From Tausonia pullulans (Eukaryota; Basidiomycota; Tremellomycetes; Cystofilobasidiales; Mrakiaceae): a stretch of 64,000 nt of DNA. The stretch is taken from NCBI GenBank assembly GCA_951802195.1, contig OX637635.1:1-64000 (forward strand), given 5' to 3'. How positions within the stretch are numbered: the stretch's first letter is position 1; each line of letters starts with the position of its first letter. Of this stretch, positions 43,628-56,185 are shown in pieces. The notes beneath the pieces were generated by a model, which saw only the letters and a program-made list of their open reading frames with translations, searched no databases and was not told the origin of the DNA. The position numbers and the translations under genes are program-made.

Positions 43628-45391
43628 TCACCTGCCACTAGCAGACTCAGGGCCGCCTCCCTGGGATGGTCCGTCATCCCTCAGCAAGAATGCGACCCCA
43701 CCAAAGGGTGCCGTGGCAGTAGTCGGGGCAGCGGGCGTTATGGGAGACGTCAGCGAGTCGATGTCAAGGCCGAGCGAACGGTTGCTCGCAGAGGAAGCAT
43801 CGGCAGCCGTCGGATAATGCGACCCCGAAGCGTGGACGTGATGCTGTTGAGTGACCGGGGAGTGTTGGACGTGATGCTGTTGAGTGACCGGGGAGTGTTG
43901 GACGTGGGAGGGTTGGTACGACTGTTGCATCTGCTGCTGCTGCTGCTGCTGCTGAGGCGCTGGGATCGGGTACGTCCGCTGCCAGCCACCAAGGGGAAGC
44001 CCGCCGGAACCGATAGTGTTGTTGCCTTCTCCGTCCCCACCTTGCGACAAAGATGACGGAGCACCTGACGAGGGCCCGCCTCCGTACTGGGGATAGTACC
44101 CGGACGGCGAGGAATTGTATGCGGACGATGTGGGCGGCTTCGCCCAAGGGTCATAGCCAGCGGGATCCGAGGAGCCGAGGGTTGAGCTCAACACGCCAGT
44201 GTACGACTGTGAGCGCATCGGGGGCGGCGGAGGCTGCGGGTAGTGGGAGGTGACCTGCGAGTGTGGTGGAATGGCCGAGTAGGCAGGTATTCCAGACGAG
44301 TTCGCGGTTGACGAGCCGTACGATGCGAGGTATGATCCCGGGCCTGGGTACGAGGACGAGGTGCTGGCGGAGCCTGGGTAGTAGGCTGAAGGGGCAGGCG
44401 AGTAGTAGTGTTGCGCGGGAGCTGGCTGGCCGTACGAGCCGAGGTGAGTATTGTTGCTCGGCGGAGTGGGGACATTATAATAGTTCTGCGTCTGAGCATC
44501 ATGGGTCAGTAATCAGCGACAAAGACTTAGAAGACACCATCCGTCCGTATGTTCTACTCACCGCCTGCCGGGTGCTCCGCTCTTCCCAGGACTCGCTAGC
44601 CCCATTCCCAGAGAGAGAGGGCAAAGCAGCGCCTACGCTTCCAAGCGCGATCTCAGGCGAGAGGGAGAGCGAGTCGCTGCCGCCTCCAATGCTCCGTGAC
44701 TTCTTACGGCCCATTCCCCCTCCCGCTTCGCCGGCAGCCTTGCGACGAACGGACGACTTGCGGCGAGGGCCACCAGAAGCAGCGCCGCCCTCGGGCTCGG
44801 GAGTGTAGGGCCGCGTTGCTATGGGAGGAGGGAGCGACGAAGAATACAGAGAGCAAAGAGCCCTGACGTCAGCTTTAAAGACCCTCATCACCGAACTCTC
44901 TGCTTTCGCGAGCGACGACCTCTGATTGCCCGAGGAGTGGGACACGGAGCCATGCGATTGAGTATACTCTCCGTCTCAAGTACGATGGCAGCCGGCGTTG
45001 GCTGTCTGAAAGCGGAAGCCGAAGTAACGAAAGGCTAGAAAGAGTAAGGGACGACTCACGCTCTCCAGCGCCGGGCAATAGATCTCCGCCACATGCTTTG
45101 ACGAGCCAGTGCCTGCGGAGGGCGTCCTTGCGGGAGAATGTCTTTTGGCAGAGCTCGCAGGTGAATGGCTTAATGGACAGATGGATGCGGCGGTGTCGTT
45201 TGAGATCGTGGTTCCGATTCTGCGAAAGAATGACGTCAAGCGAGGGTTAGATACATCGTTTCGTTCGGTCCCGGATCCGCTGCTGGTCTTGCGCCACCAT
45301 TAGACAGGCGGCGTCGCGATGCTTCATCCGAGCGCCTCCTGTCCCTGCTCGCGCCCCGCCCACGTGAAGAGAGCAGCTAACGAGGGGAAGC

Positions 45392-45485
<94 letters not shown>

Positions 45486-46510
45486 GGATTCACGAAGGAT
45501 TGGCTGCATTTGTCGCAGGCGTAGGGCTTCTTGTGTTCGCCTGGAGAGGCCTTCCGAGACCGGCCAGAGGTCGAGAGATGGCCATCTGGGCCAAAGGAGC
45601 CACTCCCGCCCTGGGTCTCGCCGTCGTCACCGAGCTGGTCCTCGTCCTCATCCTCCTCATCGTGTTCAGAGAGGTAGAGTGACCGGTCGTCCTCGCCCTC
45701 GCCGCCCTCGCCGCCCTCGTCGATGGCGAGCGACCGGAGGGCGGGGCTCTCGTCGTGCGTCGTCTGTGGCGGGTACGGCGGCGGTGGCTGCCCGTGTGCT
45801 CTCGATGATGGCCCGCCGAGAGCGCTGTTGGGCATCTGCGGCGACGAAGACGAGGCCGAGAAGTAGAGCAAGGACGAGGGGGGAAGAGGCGGCGGCGGCG
45901 GATGGGGAAGCGACGATGCTGATGACGCATGGTGCGGGAACGAAGATGGCTGCTGGTGGTGATGCGACGGAAGCTGGCTGCCGCCGCCTGTCGCCGCAGA
46001 GTCCCCATACGAGGAGCCGTACGCCGAAGACGAGTACGAATGCGGCAGCTGGTGCGGGGCATACGACGTCGAGCCCGCTGGCTGGGCGCCGAATTCTTTG
46101 GGGGAGAGGAGGGCGTCGTGGTGACCGCCGGCGCCGTGCTGCAGGGAGGACGCGGAGCCGTCCGAGGGATGACGGTGGTGGCCGAAGCTGTGGGAGGAGG
46201 CCTGCTGCTGCTGCTGCTGCTGCTGGGCCGGAAGATGGCGTAGATACTGGTGCTGCTGGTGCTGCTGGTGCTGCTGGTGCTGCTGGTGCTGCTGGTGCTG
46301 CTGGTGCTGGTGCTGCTGCTTGATCATGTCGTTCTGGGTGAGCCCGGAGAGTGGCGGCGGCGCCCAGGCGAAAGGCGACGCCGACGAGGGAGGTGATGAG
46401 GGCTGAGGTGGTGCGCCAGCGGGCTGCATCTGGGACGGCGGCAGTGAGGACGATGTCGAGGACGAGCCGAGGGGCGGAAGCACGAGCGACTCAGCGTCAG
46501 CGGTGGCCAT
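43628..46510 (-). CDS. C2H2 zinc-finger transcription factor with Q/H-rich regions
   Basis: Large regulator. It begins [21 protein letters not shown] glutamine/histidine tract ([10 protein letters not shown] repeats, then eight Q) lies at about residues 65-105, followed by serine/proline-rich and acidic segments. The first finger, [12 protein letters not shown], is split by an intron; it continues [20 protein letters not shown] and the second finger reads [17 protein letters not shown]. After the fingers come a basic segment ([13 protein letters not shown]), a long Y/P/S-rich region, a polyQ of eight and a duplicated [11 protein letters not shown] unit, ending GPESASGR. A (GA)n tract fills the start of the intron inside finger 1. 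Paired C2H2 fingers of this sort occur in several fungal regulators; I do not assign one. Confidence 0.85.
45397..45482 (+). repeat. (GA)43 microsatellite in an intron
   Basis: About 43 uninterrupted GA units. On the coding (-) strand it is a CT tract beginning about 12 nt after the splice donor of the intron that interrupts the first zinc finger. Confidence 0.95.
46215..46322 (-). repeat. CAG/CAC trinucleotide tract coding Q/H
   Basis: Imperfect GCT/GGT-type repeats on the + strand encode alternating glutamine and histidine and then eight glutamines in the zinc-finger protein; this tract is likely to vary in length between strains. Confidence 0.85.
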
Positions 46511-48317
46511 GACGATAGGCCCTCGAAAGAGAGAGCGAGCGAGAGGAGGGAGGGCAAGAGAGGGAGAGCGGGAGGAAGAGAAGGGAGGCACGGGAAGGGG
46601 AGAACGGTCCGTGGGAGGAGACGAGAGCGCGCCAGGGGCCCCCGGGCTGTCGGACCCGACGCCGGGCTCTCCTTCTCTCCTCTTCTCCTCTCCATCGGGC
46701 ATTTCGCAGCCGGGCAGCCAGCCCCTCCCACTGTGAGCCTCGTCGTTCCTCAGCCTACCACGAGCATGGCCCCGCCGTGAGTCGGCCGTCGCCCACCCGC
46801 ACGCAGGCGCGCGCGCGCGGGCGCAACAAGGCCACGAGGGCTGGATGGCCTGGGGTGACGGCGAGCTCGGAGGGCCCAGATGCGCAAGGCCTAGCACCAA
46901 GCACTCTGACTCACCTCGGTGCCCGCGGGGGGCACGGTCAACCCCGAGGATGGGGCGAGCCAGGTGCTCATGGGCGAGCGGACGTGTAGGATAATGAGTA
47001 TAGCGGATGGGGAAGGGAGGCAGGCGGGCGGCAATCGCTTGGTTGGGATGGACGACGAAGGAGGGCCGATGATCAAAGGCGGGCCCACCCTCTCTTGCGC
47101 TCATCAAAGATGCGTGAGTGAGCCCGTGAGCGTGAGAGCTAGGCCGGCGAGGTCGCGAGTCTCATGTCGCACATGGGTGGCGTCTGGGCAGCGTCCCTCT
47201 CTCTGTCCCCGATCTCTTGTCTGCCGGCTCATTCGCTCGCTCTCGTCCACACCCTTCCCCTGCTTCCGTTGGCCGCCCTTCGGGCCCCGCTGGTCAGCGC
47301 TCCCGTCTGGCCCGGCCCCGCCCCCTATCCCCGGTTTCGTTCCTCCACCTCCTCTCTCAGGATCTCGATTCCCAGACATGCAGGCATGCGTGGGGCTGTT
47401 GGTGGTGGGGGCGTCGCTCCCAGATGCCCATCATGCATGCTCGTTCATCCGAGCGAGAGTTCTGACACACTGTTTTCAGCGAGTCAGACAGCGATGGGGC
47501 GCCCCCCCTCCGTGCCCACCCCCCATCGAGTCAGCCACCTAGTTTCTCTCACCCTGAAGCCATCTGCCGGCTTCCTTCCTTCTCGGCTCCACCCCGCATC
47601 TCTGTGTGCGTTTCGAAATTCCGGAGGGCAACCCGGCCGACGAACAACGTTTGCACGACTTCGTTCGGCCCCGCGAGGCGCCCAGCTCTGCGACCCTGTG
47701 ATGGACTTGCTTCCGACGCGACGCTCCTCGACTTTGACGGGATCTTTTCTCTTCCTGTTTTTTGGGGGGCGTCGCTTCTGATCTCTCGTCATTCCCCGCT
47801 TATCGTCCCCCCTTGTTGCTCCCTTGCTCGGCTGCCAGCGCAAGGGTCAGTGCCCGCCTTACGTGGTGGGGTACGCGTCGATGCGAATGAATCTCGGCTG
47901 CAGATCCAAGGGGTGATGCCAGCAGCGTCACTAGACTCCTAGATTAGCTCAGCATCGCCCACCTCATCCTCTCCTAGACCACGGAGTACTCGCTGGCTGC
48001 TGCTCTCGATCATGAACCTCCTCCTCCTCGAGAAACAACTACGGATAGAGAAGTACGGATTACGAACGACACAACAAACGCCGGACTGGACTCGGATCTC
48101 GCCAAGGTCCTCCCCCCCCCTCCCCTCATCTTCTCGGTGGCAGACGGAGAGACAAGTACAGCTTTACGATCCATGGAGTTCTCATGCGTTGGACAGCATC
48201 TCCGGTCCCCGCCCCCTTTTTCGCCTTCTCTCGTCCAATGTGTCTGACTTTCGGAGACCTCTGATCATCATCCACCACGGAAGCCGCCCTCGGGCTCACT
48301 CCGCTCGGGAGTTAGGT
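46511..48317. other. Long upstream region of the zinc-finger gene
   Basis: 1.8 kb without a supported gene, between the ICMT stop and the zinc-finger start. Open frames on both strands lack motifs and splice logic. The length is unusual beside the short intergenic gaps nearby and fits a complex promoter. Confidence 0.5.
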
Positions 48318-49580
48318 TCATCGCAGAAGCGGCAGTCCGCTGAGGACGTTCTTCCTGTACTCGATGTACTCCTGTCCAAAGAAACGAATGAGGAGCTGCT
48401 CCTCGCCTGGAAAGGATCAAGAAACAGAAAAGAGGGGAGGAGGGGATTTCTCTGTCAGCCCAGCTGCGAACGAGGGCAGGGACGACGACAATCCAGGGAC
48501 TCTCCCGGCCGGGACTGACCTCCGATCCGCCGGAGAAACCACCGCCAAAGGAAGACGGCGAACGCGACCGTTGTGACGGGGTTACCGAGCAGGACCTGCG
48601 TCCCGACTGCCCACCACCAGAAGCCGGCGTACGAGGGGTGGCGAGCGTAGCTGGCGAGGAGCGAAGGAGAGCGAGTCAGATTTGGGGGGGGGGACGGGGA
48701 GCGGGGGAGGAAGAAGGATCGCGCGAGAGTACGTCGGTCTCGCTAGGCATCCTGCCAGGCAAAAAAAAAAACAACCAGGAAAGGATTCACCTATAGACGC
48801 CTGTCTTGACGAGGACATGATCTTCCTTCTTTCGATATGCAATGTGATGGGAGAACGAACTGTTGGCGTGGACCATGGCGAGCGACCGGACAAGCTGGCC
48901 GCCGAGGACGAGGCCGAGGCCGGCGTACGCCGTGTAGACAGGCCAGCCGCCCGCGGAGAGCCGGAAGGTGGGGAAGAAGGCGAGCTTGAGAAGGTGCTCG
49001 GTGATGCCAATAGCATGGGCGATGTGGTACGCCCCGCCATTGTTGAGTAGGAAGGCTGCATAGAAGTGTGGCACGTGCAGGTACGACAGAGGGAGGCAGC
49101 AGCAGAGCAGAAGGAGGAGGAAGGGCAGGAGAAGACAGGAAGACAGCCAGCCAGTGAGTGGTCAGCGAGAGAGCAGCCAGCGACCGATCGCCCGCCCGCC
49201 CTCAACCACCTACAGGAGACCATGACCTTGCCCGGATTCCAGATGGCTGTGATGACAAACTCGAGGAGGTGGAAGGCCGCCCAGCTGGCGAGATATGTCG
49301 GGAGCCGAGGGTCAACGCCGCGAGCGCGCGTGCCGAGCGGGTCGGCGGTGCCTCCAAGGAGGAGAGGGAGGGCAAGGGTGAGCGATACGGAGAAGAGGCC
49401 GCCGAGGGCGAAGGCGATGAGGGCCACGTCCGCGGACCGGTCGGCGGGAATGGCGCTGGCGACGAACAAGGGCGCGTCGTCGTCGTCGTCGTCGTCCGAC
49501 GACAAGGTAGGGGGCAGCTTGGAGACGGGGATGCCGCCGCCGGTGCGGGCTCGGATGGCAGCTTCGGGCTCGGATGGCAT
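48318..49580 (-). CDS. STE14: Protein-S-isoprenylcysteine O-methyltransferase (ICMT/Ste14)
   Basis: ER membrane enzyme that methylates the C-terminal prenylated cysteine of CaaX proteins such as Ras, Rho and a-factor pheromones. It starts MPSEPEAAIRARTGGGIPVS, has an aspartate run, then hydrophobic segments and TYLASWAAFHLLEFVITAIW. The next exons give VPHFYAAFLLNNGGAYHIAH, QLVRSLAMVHANSSFSHHIA, the SAM-binding motif YARHPSYAGFWWWAVG, and RRIGGEEQLLIRFFGQEYIE ending SGLPLLR. RHP-Y-G and EE-LI-FG-EY are the family signature. It is divergent from the SET gene, 282 bp apart. Confidence 0.93.
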
Positions 49581-49862
49581 GATCGCTCGGAGGGCCACGA
49601 GGGTCCAGAGGAAGGAAGAAAGATAGGAAAGGGGGGAGGAAAGGGAAGGCGGTCGAGACTGAAGCGAGAGAACAAAGGTAATCTCGACGCGATGCTGGAT
49701 CGCGCCGGAGGGAGCAAGGAGGCCGCGGCAGCGAGCCGTCTGGAGGAGAGCCCACACCGCAGCGCCCGGACCGACGAGAGGGGGAGGAAAGGACGGTGTA
49801 GGGCAAACAAGTCTGTCTTCCTCGCTGTCTTTCCTCCGACGACCTTTGACCTCTGTTGCAGT

Positions 49863-51338
49863 ATGATACCTCCCTCGTCGATCCCGCTCAACCCGTTCGT
49901 GCCCCCCCACATCCCCCTCGATCGGGGTCGTCCCGAGACTGACGTCGGTCACCGAACGCCAGCTTGTTTGACGTCGTGCCCATTCCCCTCAAGGAGGTAC
50001 GGTCCAGCCCTTCCGCCCCTCCTTACTGCTTGTTGGCCTAGGCTAACGACGACTGTCCTGCTATAGCTGGGAGCTGTCGCCAAAGTCCCGATCCCCAAGG
50101 GCACGCTTGTCCTCGAGGAGGCTCCCCTCTTTCTCTTGTGCGTTGGGCGGCCAGCCAATTGAACACGTCGTTCGTTGTGCTCGCCACCAGCTCACTCTCA
50201 ATTGACGCATCCCCCAGCGACGCTCCCTTTGCGGCCTATATCTTCTCCCGACAGTCTGACAATGGTGTCACGAAGGACTCAGAGATGGCCAGTTACAGCG
50301 CCCTCGACGCATTCCTCGGGTGAGAGTCTCTCGCATTCCGTCTTCGAAGCACTTCTCGCTCACACTGCCTCTGTCTTCCCCCGGCAGGCAATCTGTGAAC
50401 GATCTGATGTTTTCCAAGTCGGAGAACGACAAGAGAATTCTCCTCGAGCTAGCCAACACACACCCAGAGCTCCCACCAGGCTACGTGCGTTTCCCCGACG
50501 CAGAGTACGCTTTGCCTTGACGCAGCTGTCTGATCTGTCTCACCCGTCCACCACGTAAAAGGCCGTCTTCAAAACAAATGCCATCTCCACCGTTCTCACC
50601 CAGGGAGGGCTATTCCCCTCCTTCTCACGAGTCAATTCAAGCTGCCGGCCAAACCTGCAGCGGCCTGTCTGGGATAAGGCGGCGGGTGTCATCCGGTCGT
50701 GGGCGCTTCGGGACATCGAGGCCGGCGAGGAGCTAGTGCGTCTTGTCCTCCACATGAGCTTAGAGTTGAAACCTCAGCTGATCTCCTACGCTCGGTGGTG
50801 GTGATGTTTTCAGGGATGGTGCTACATGGATTCGTTTACCTTGGTACACTGATCGAGTCTTGGGCTCCGTTGTCAACGCTGCTCACATGTTGCTGCGCCT
50901 CGAATCACAGACTATCGCTGAGCGCAAGGCTCAGACTCTTCGTATTCTTGGCGCGTCCCCTTGTCATGTCCTCAGTCTCTCCGTTGTGCAGCTGCTGATT
51001 TATTCCCTCCAGGCTTCGAGTGTGCCTGCCTTGGCTGCACCCTGCCGACTCCGGAACTCCGCGCTGTATCGGACGCGCGAGCCTCTCGACTCGGCGAGCT
51101 CTACTCGCAGCTGTCGGACGAGGACGATGCTCCTTTGACGCCGGCCACGTCACGGGTAGACCTCTTGGCAGAGTTGGCGGTGCTGCGCGAGATGATTGTC
51201 CTCGCCGGGGAGGAGGACCTCACGGAGATTGTCGAGGTGCTCAACAAGCGCTTGCGGACCGCGGAGGCCCTTCAGCGTGGGCCGAGGGGGATGGCCCTGG
51301 AAGAAAGCGGGAGGAACTGTTGTTTGTGCTGCGTATAA
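49863..51338 (+). CDS. SET-domain protein
   Basis: Probable lysine methyltransferase of the fungal SET/TPR-free type. Exons show LFDVVPIPLKE, LGAVAKVPIPKGTLVLEEAP, GQSVNDLMFSKSENDKRILL, GGLFPSFSRVNSSCRPNLQR, WALRDIEAGEELGWCYMDSF and the post-SET-like FECACLGC. A helical tail ends GRNCCLCCV. The usual SAM-binding NHSC is NSSC here. The last exons encode a C-terminal helix (LLAELAVLREMIVLAGEEDL). The first exon is uncertain: ATG at 49863 (MIPPSSIPLNPFVPP) does not reach LFDVV by a simple splice. Confidence 0.75.
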
Positions 51339-51475
51339 TGACAGATGCATTGTTTGAGACTCTGTACATCAGACACACTCTAATCCGTGCGCAGGCGGGA
51401 AAGACGCGGTTGGATTGAGACGCGTCTACGTCGACCACCGACTACTCCTGGCAACCACCATCCCTCCCTCCGCCC

Positions 51476-52731
51476 ATGAGTGTCACCGCCGCGCTCCCCG
51501 CATCCGCCTCCAAAGCCACCTTGCCTCAGGCTTCTTCCTCTGCCAACGCTGAGGCTGGACCCTCCACGACGTCGTCCGAGCCCCACCTCATGCGGATTGC
51601 CTCCCAAGGCACGCTCAAAAACTACATCGCGTTCGCCCTCGGCTTCCTCCAGGTGCGAGACCTCGGCGTTCTGCTGCGTTGAAGGTGCCCCAGAAACTCA
51701 GAAAGGACCCTTGTGTTACAGGACAACCCAGCTTGCCCACTCGTCCTCCACACGCTTCCTGTCTCCTTCTCTCTAGGCACCTCTTGCGCCGCATCCTCTT
51801 CGTCATTGTCCGGCGCTCGGTCCAAGAAGCCCACGCCACCGACAACGGCGTCAATCCCAAGGCTCATATCGACCGTTGAGATCATCAAACGCGCCTACCT
51901 CGGCGAAGTCGCCAAGTCGCGCACGGCCAAGGGTAAGGGGCGGTCGGGGCTCTGGCAGTATAACGAGACAGGTTGTCTCGAAGACCTCCCGAAGGAAGGC
52001 GAAGGTGCCGTTGACGCGGTCCACCGGCGCGGAGGGTGGAGGAACGACATTGGTGAGGCCGAGGCGGCGCTGGATCAGATGAAGGACCTCTTGGGAGGCA
52101 AGGCTGGGTGAGTCAAGAGTGGGGTTTTGACGGGAGGCAGGCATTCCTCTCTTCCAACGCTGTACATGGCGTGATGTCTGTTGCTTACTCTCTGTGTGCC
52201 ATGCTTCAGTCCCAAGCTGGTACACACGCCATACATGAAGATCACACTCTCGACACAGCCCCTCGAATATCTTGCTCAGGACCGCCTCATCACGTTCGTC
52301 ATGCGCGTGTTCTTCGTTGCCACGCGTGGTGGGCGCCACTGATTTCCGTTATCCTCTTCGAACGCAGATCACAAAAGATAGTTCTTCCCGTCGGCCCCAA
52401 GACATCCAAGTCGAAGGAACGGCGTGCTCGGGCAGCGACATTGCGTGCCGTTCGTAAGGCAGAGCAGCCTGTGGCTGCAGCTGCCCCCCCCGCCCCTCTT
52501 CTATCCGTCGATGCTGCAGCAGCAAGTGCACCGCCTGCTTCAGAATCCAGCATGGAGACGATTGGCGGAGATGGCAGGGTGCCAGAGTGGAAGAAGGGGA
52601 AGGGGAAGAAGCGGCCCTCGGAGGTGGCGAAGGGTGGCGGTGGCGATCAGGGCGAGGTCGGCACGGGCAAGGAGGGAGAAGGAGCAGTAGGACCCGATCA
52701 GCAGAGTCGTAAGAAGAAGCGAAAGGTTTGA
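51476..52731 (+). CDS. Alba-domain nucleic-acid-binding protein
   Basis: The first exon is MSVTAALPASASKATLPQAS plus a serine-rich leader and RIASQGTLKNYIAFALGFLQ. The next has CPLVLHTLPVS, a serine-rich insert, then LISTVEIIKRAYLGEVAKSR and LWQYNETGCLEDLPKEGEG. A later exon gives GPKLVHTPYMKITLSTQPLE. This order (IKNYI, VVEIIKR, LxQYN) is that of eukaryotic Alba/Rpp25-like proteins, which bind RNA and occur in RNase P/MRP. The tail is alanine/glycine/lysine-rich and ends SRKKKRKV, a likely nuclear signal. An intron separates the APLE and KIVLPVGPK exons; the exact junction is uncertain. Confidence 0.75.
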
Positions 52732-53004
52732 AGGAGCGAGACGATGACTGTTTGTTCCGCTTGTATTTCCTTTCCTGAAAAAGGACAGAATGAAGATCGT
52801 TACACGAGCGATCGACAGCAGAGGCCCGTGATCTGATTGGGCCGGCGTTGGCCTCGCTGCAGGCCCGGTCCAGAAGGGCGAGGTAGCCGGAGAGCTCCCT
52901 CACTTCCCCTCTTCGTCTCCCGATTTCCCTTCATTCCTCCTAACACCTCCCACCCACCACTTGCTATCTCCGTCCCTCTTTCCTTATTCCATCTCACGAG
53001 AAAC

Positions 53005-54939
53005 ATGTCCAAAGTTGGAGATTATGATGCCGTTCGCAAGGTTCGTCCCTCGGTTTCTCTCAGGCGAGCGAGCTTCGCTGGTGTTCGGTGCTCAATCCAC
53101 CTCTCTCCTGCCCTCCGACTTGGTCCAATCCTATAGGTGAGGAACTCCAGTGCGACATCTACTCGGTCTAGCTCCTCTTTTGACGTAACTCCCCCTTCAG
53201 GACATCCGTGCCGTCCTCAACCAGCCCGGCTACGATGACGGCTCGGCTGGCCCTATCTTCGTCCGCCTCGCATGGCACGCCTCGGGCACATACAGTCTCG
53301 TCGAGCACACTGGTGGTTCCAACGGTGCTGGTGCGTGCATGTTCATGACATCGACAGCTCCCTCGCGCTACATACTGATCGATCAATCTTCCATCCTCTG
53401 CAGGCATGAGGTTCGGCAAGGAGGGCGCCGACCCGGCCAGTGCGTGTCGCTCTCTCTCTCCCTTTCCTTCTGCCCTCCTGCTGACCTACTGTTTTCTCTC
53501 TTAGACGCTGGTCTCTATCACGCCATCAACTTCCTTCTTCCCATCCAAGCCAAACACCCCTGGATCTCGCACGCCGATCTTTGGACGCTCGCGGGAGTCA
53601 CCGCCGTCGAGGCGATGGGCGGACCGAAGACGCCTTGGACCCCGGGACGAACTGACTACGTACGTGGCTGCCATTGTCGTTCACATCGTCCTTGCTGGCA
53701 TCTGGCGCTGACGGCTGCCCTCCTTACAACAGGAGGGCGAGGCCGCCGTTAACGATCACCGCGGCGACGTTGGGGACCGTCTCCCGGACGGCGCAAAGGG
53801 TGAGCATTCATGGCTGGTTGTAGACCTCCAGCTTGGTCGGTTCCTGACATGACGATCCGCCTCGTAGGTGCGGAGCACATCCGCGAGGTCTTTGGCCGTA
53901 TGGGCTTCTCGGACCAGGAGATTGTGTGCGTACCCTTGAACCCATTTGTCCATATCCTTATATTGATTCGCCTGCGGCCCACACGCAGCGCTCTCTCTGG
54001 CGCTCACAACCTCGGGCGGTGTCACACAGACCGAAGTGGTTTCTCGGGCCCGTGAGTCGTTATGTTGCTTCTTTCCTTCCAAACTTGGCTGACAATCGCG
54101 TTCGCTTGCTGCAGCTGGGTCAACAATCCCACTCGGTAAGTGGTCTCATGTGACGTCCCGTTCGAGCGAGAGCCGGCGCTTCCATGTGCGCGTGCCTGCC
54201 GCTTCCGCTCCATCTGACAACCTCGCTTCCTTCTCCTCACCACGACTCAGGTTCTCCAATCAATATTTCAAGCTCCTCCTCTCGCGCAAGTGGGAGCCCA
54301 AGAAATGGGACGGTCCCTTCCAGTACGAGACCAAGGTGGTTGGCCAGGAGCTCATGATGCTGTGAGTCCACGGTGCTTGCCCCGCAGTTGGTGATGGTTG
54401 GCTGCGAGTTGAGGAGTCTCGTGCTGACATTTGAGACCGACTGACCTTGTCATTACAAGCCCGACCGACATGTGAGTTGGCCTGAGGCTTGCGTGTCTCC
54501 TCCGGGTCGCAAGCGCGCTTTGCTCACATTGCCACCGCGCGCTCTCATCAGGGCTCTCATTGAAGACCAGGACTTCAAGAAGTATGTTGTACAGTATGCC
54601 GAGGACAAAGTCAGTTGAGGGCCGCCCAGCGTTCTGATCCTTGGAGCTCTACTGATGCTATGGCGACCACCATCTTATAGGACAAATTCTTTGAGGACTT
54701 TGCCAAGGTGCGATGCCGCTTCTCTTCTCCCCTCCTCTTGGAGACTCATACTTACTCCCCTCGAAAAAAAAAAACCACCTCAGGCCTTTGCGAAGCTCCT
54801 TGAGCTCGGTGTCGATCGTGGGGAGGACGGGTTCGCTCACCTGGTGGCGAAGGCAAAGAAGGAGGGGGTCTCGCCGGACCAGCTTGCTCCGACGCGCAAA
54901 TTCCAGACAGGCTGCCCAATGAAAAAAGCGACGCTCTGA
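53005..54939 (+). CDS. Cytochrome c peroxidase-type class I peroxidase
   Basis: Reduces hydrogen peroxide. The protein starts [12 protein letters not shown] and joins to [18 protein letters not shown], with no mitochondrial presequence. It has the distal heme motif [72 protein letters not shown], proximal heme histidine in [38 protein letters not shown], and [20 protein letters not shown] followed by [20 protein letters not shown]. Many micro-exons separate these pieces. The protein ends GCPMKKATL. The lack of a transit peptide suggests a cytosolic form; the split between cytochrome c and ascorbate specificity cannot be read by eye. Confidence 0.9.
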
Positions 54940-56185
54940 TGATGATGCCCTCTTTATCTCGCCCTCTTCCGGCGCAATGAAAACGCACGACTGAATGCGC
55001 CATCCACCACTATGACGATGACTCGAGCGGACTGGCGCTCTCCCATCGGGAAGCGCCGCCCGACGGCGGACTCACGTGACTCGGCCGTCGTCGTCTCGCC
55101 TCTGAGCGAGTCGGGAGGCGGAGAAAGCTGAGACGAGAGGTGGCGGGGCTGGGGACGGTGCCAACGCGGGGCGCTTGGGATGGGCGGGCTGGCTGGCCCA
55201 GCCTGGGTGCGCGCGGCGCCAGCCAGCTGAGAGTCGCCTCGCTGCCTCGCCCGCCCTTCCTTCCGCTCGACCACCACTCGTTCGAGTCATTCAACTCGAC
55301 ATGGCCTCCGTCCTCGTCCGCCCTCGTGCGCCTGCCCCCACCGCCCAGATCATCTACGCTGCCCACATCGTCGTTTAAATACACACCCAGAGAACGCCTG
55401 CCCATCAAGATTTGCCCTACCAAGATCCTTCGACTCGCTCCACACCCGAAACCCATCCCGGCCTTCCCCTCCCCCTTTCGAACTCAACTTCGCTCTCCTC
55501 TCTCCTCTCTCCCGACTCCTGCTAGCTTCAACAACTCCCCCGCCTCCACCGCCTCCTTCATCGTCTAGCGAAGCAACCCCAGCTTCGCCGCTTCTTCTCC
55601 GACCTCGGCTCCACCGTCGGCCTCCTCGCCGCCTCGGTGACTCCAACGTCCCCCCCCCTCCACTCCACTCCACTGCTTCCTCCTCTTTCGACTCTTCTCT
55701 CTTCCTCTCTCGCCCGGCCTTTCCCTCAATTCCTCTCTCTCTCTTTCTCTCATCTGCTATAAACACCTAGACCTCGCTGTACGTCCTTCTTGTCGCCCTC
55801 CGCCTCCCTTCCTCCTTCCCTCTCTCCGCCGACGGTCGTCGCAGGGTCTGGCCCCGCCGTCCTGCTGCTTGGCCTCGCCGCGCCGTCAGCAGTCGGCCCG
55901 CCACCACCACCACCACCGCACCACCACGTTGGGCGGCGGACGCCTCGCATCTTTCTCCTCGCTGAAGCCCACAACTCATCCATCCGCGCTCCTCTCCCAT
56001 GCAGCCCATCTACCTTCTTCCCTCTCTTTCCTCTCTCCCACCACCATTCCTTCAAATCCACGTCGGCATCCTGTTGCTCCCGACCAAGCATCCGCCCATC
56101 TCCGCCCCTTCTACCTCAGCCCCAGCCCCCACCGCTCGGCTTAGAAGAAGGTCCCCTTCTCTTCTTCTTCTTCACCCCGCCCATT
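54940..56185. promoter_or_regulatory. Upstream region and CT-rich leader of the cyclin gene
   Basis: 1.25 kb without a supported gene. From about 55440 to 56150 the + strand is C/T-rich, like a long 5' leader. An ATG at 55999 opens a 98-codon frame that runs across the cyclin start and ends at 56295. Confidence 0.5.

Noticed and set aside
45319-46323. Long + strand open frame rich in R and G
   Set aside because: Antisense shadow of the C2H2 gene; its length comes from the GA tract and high GC content, and it shows no domain.
46919-47542. 207-codon + strand frame upstream of the zinc-finger gene
   Set aside because: No motif, low-complexity P/R/S content and no splice pattern; most likely promoter sequence.
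55790-56185. In-frame 5' extension of the cyclin gene
   Set aside because: No ATG opens it; composition is that of a CT-rich leader.
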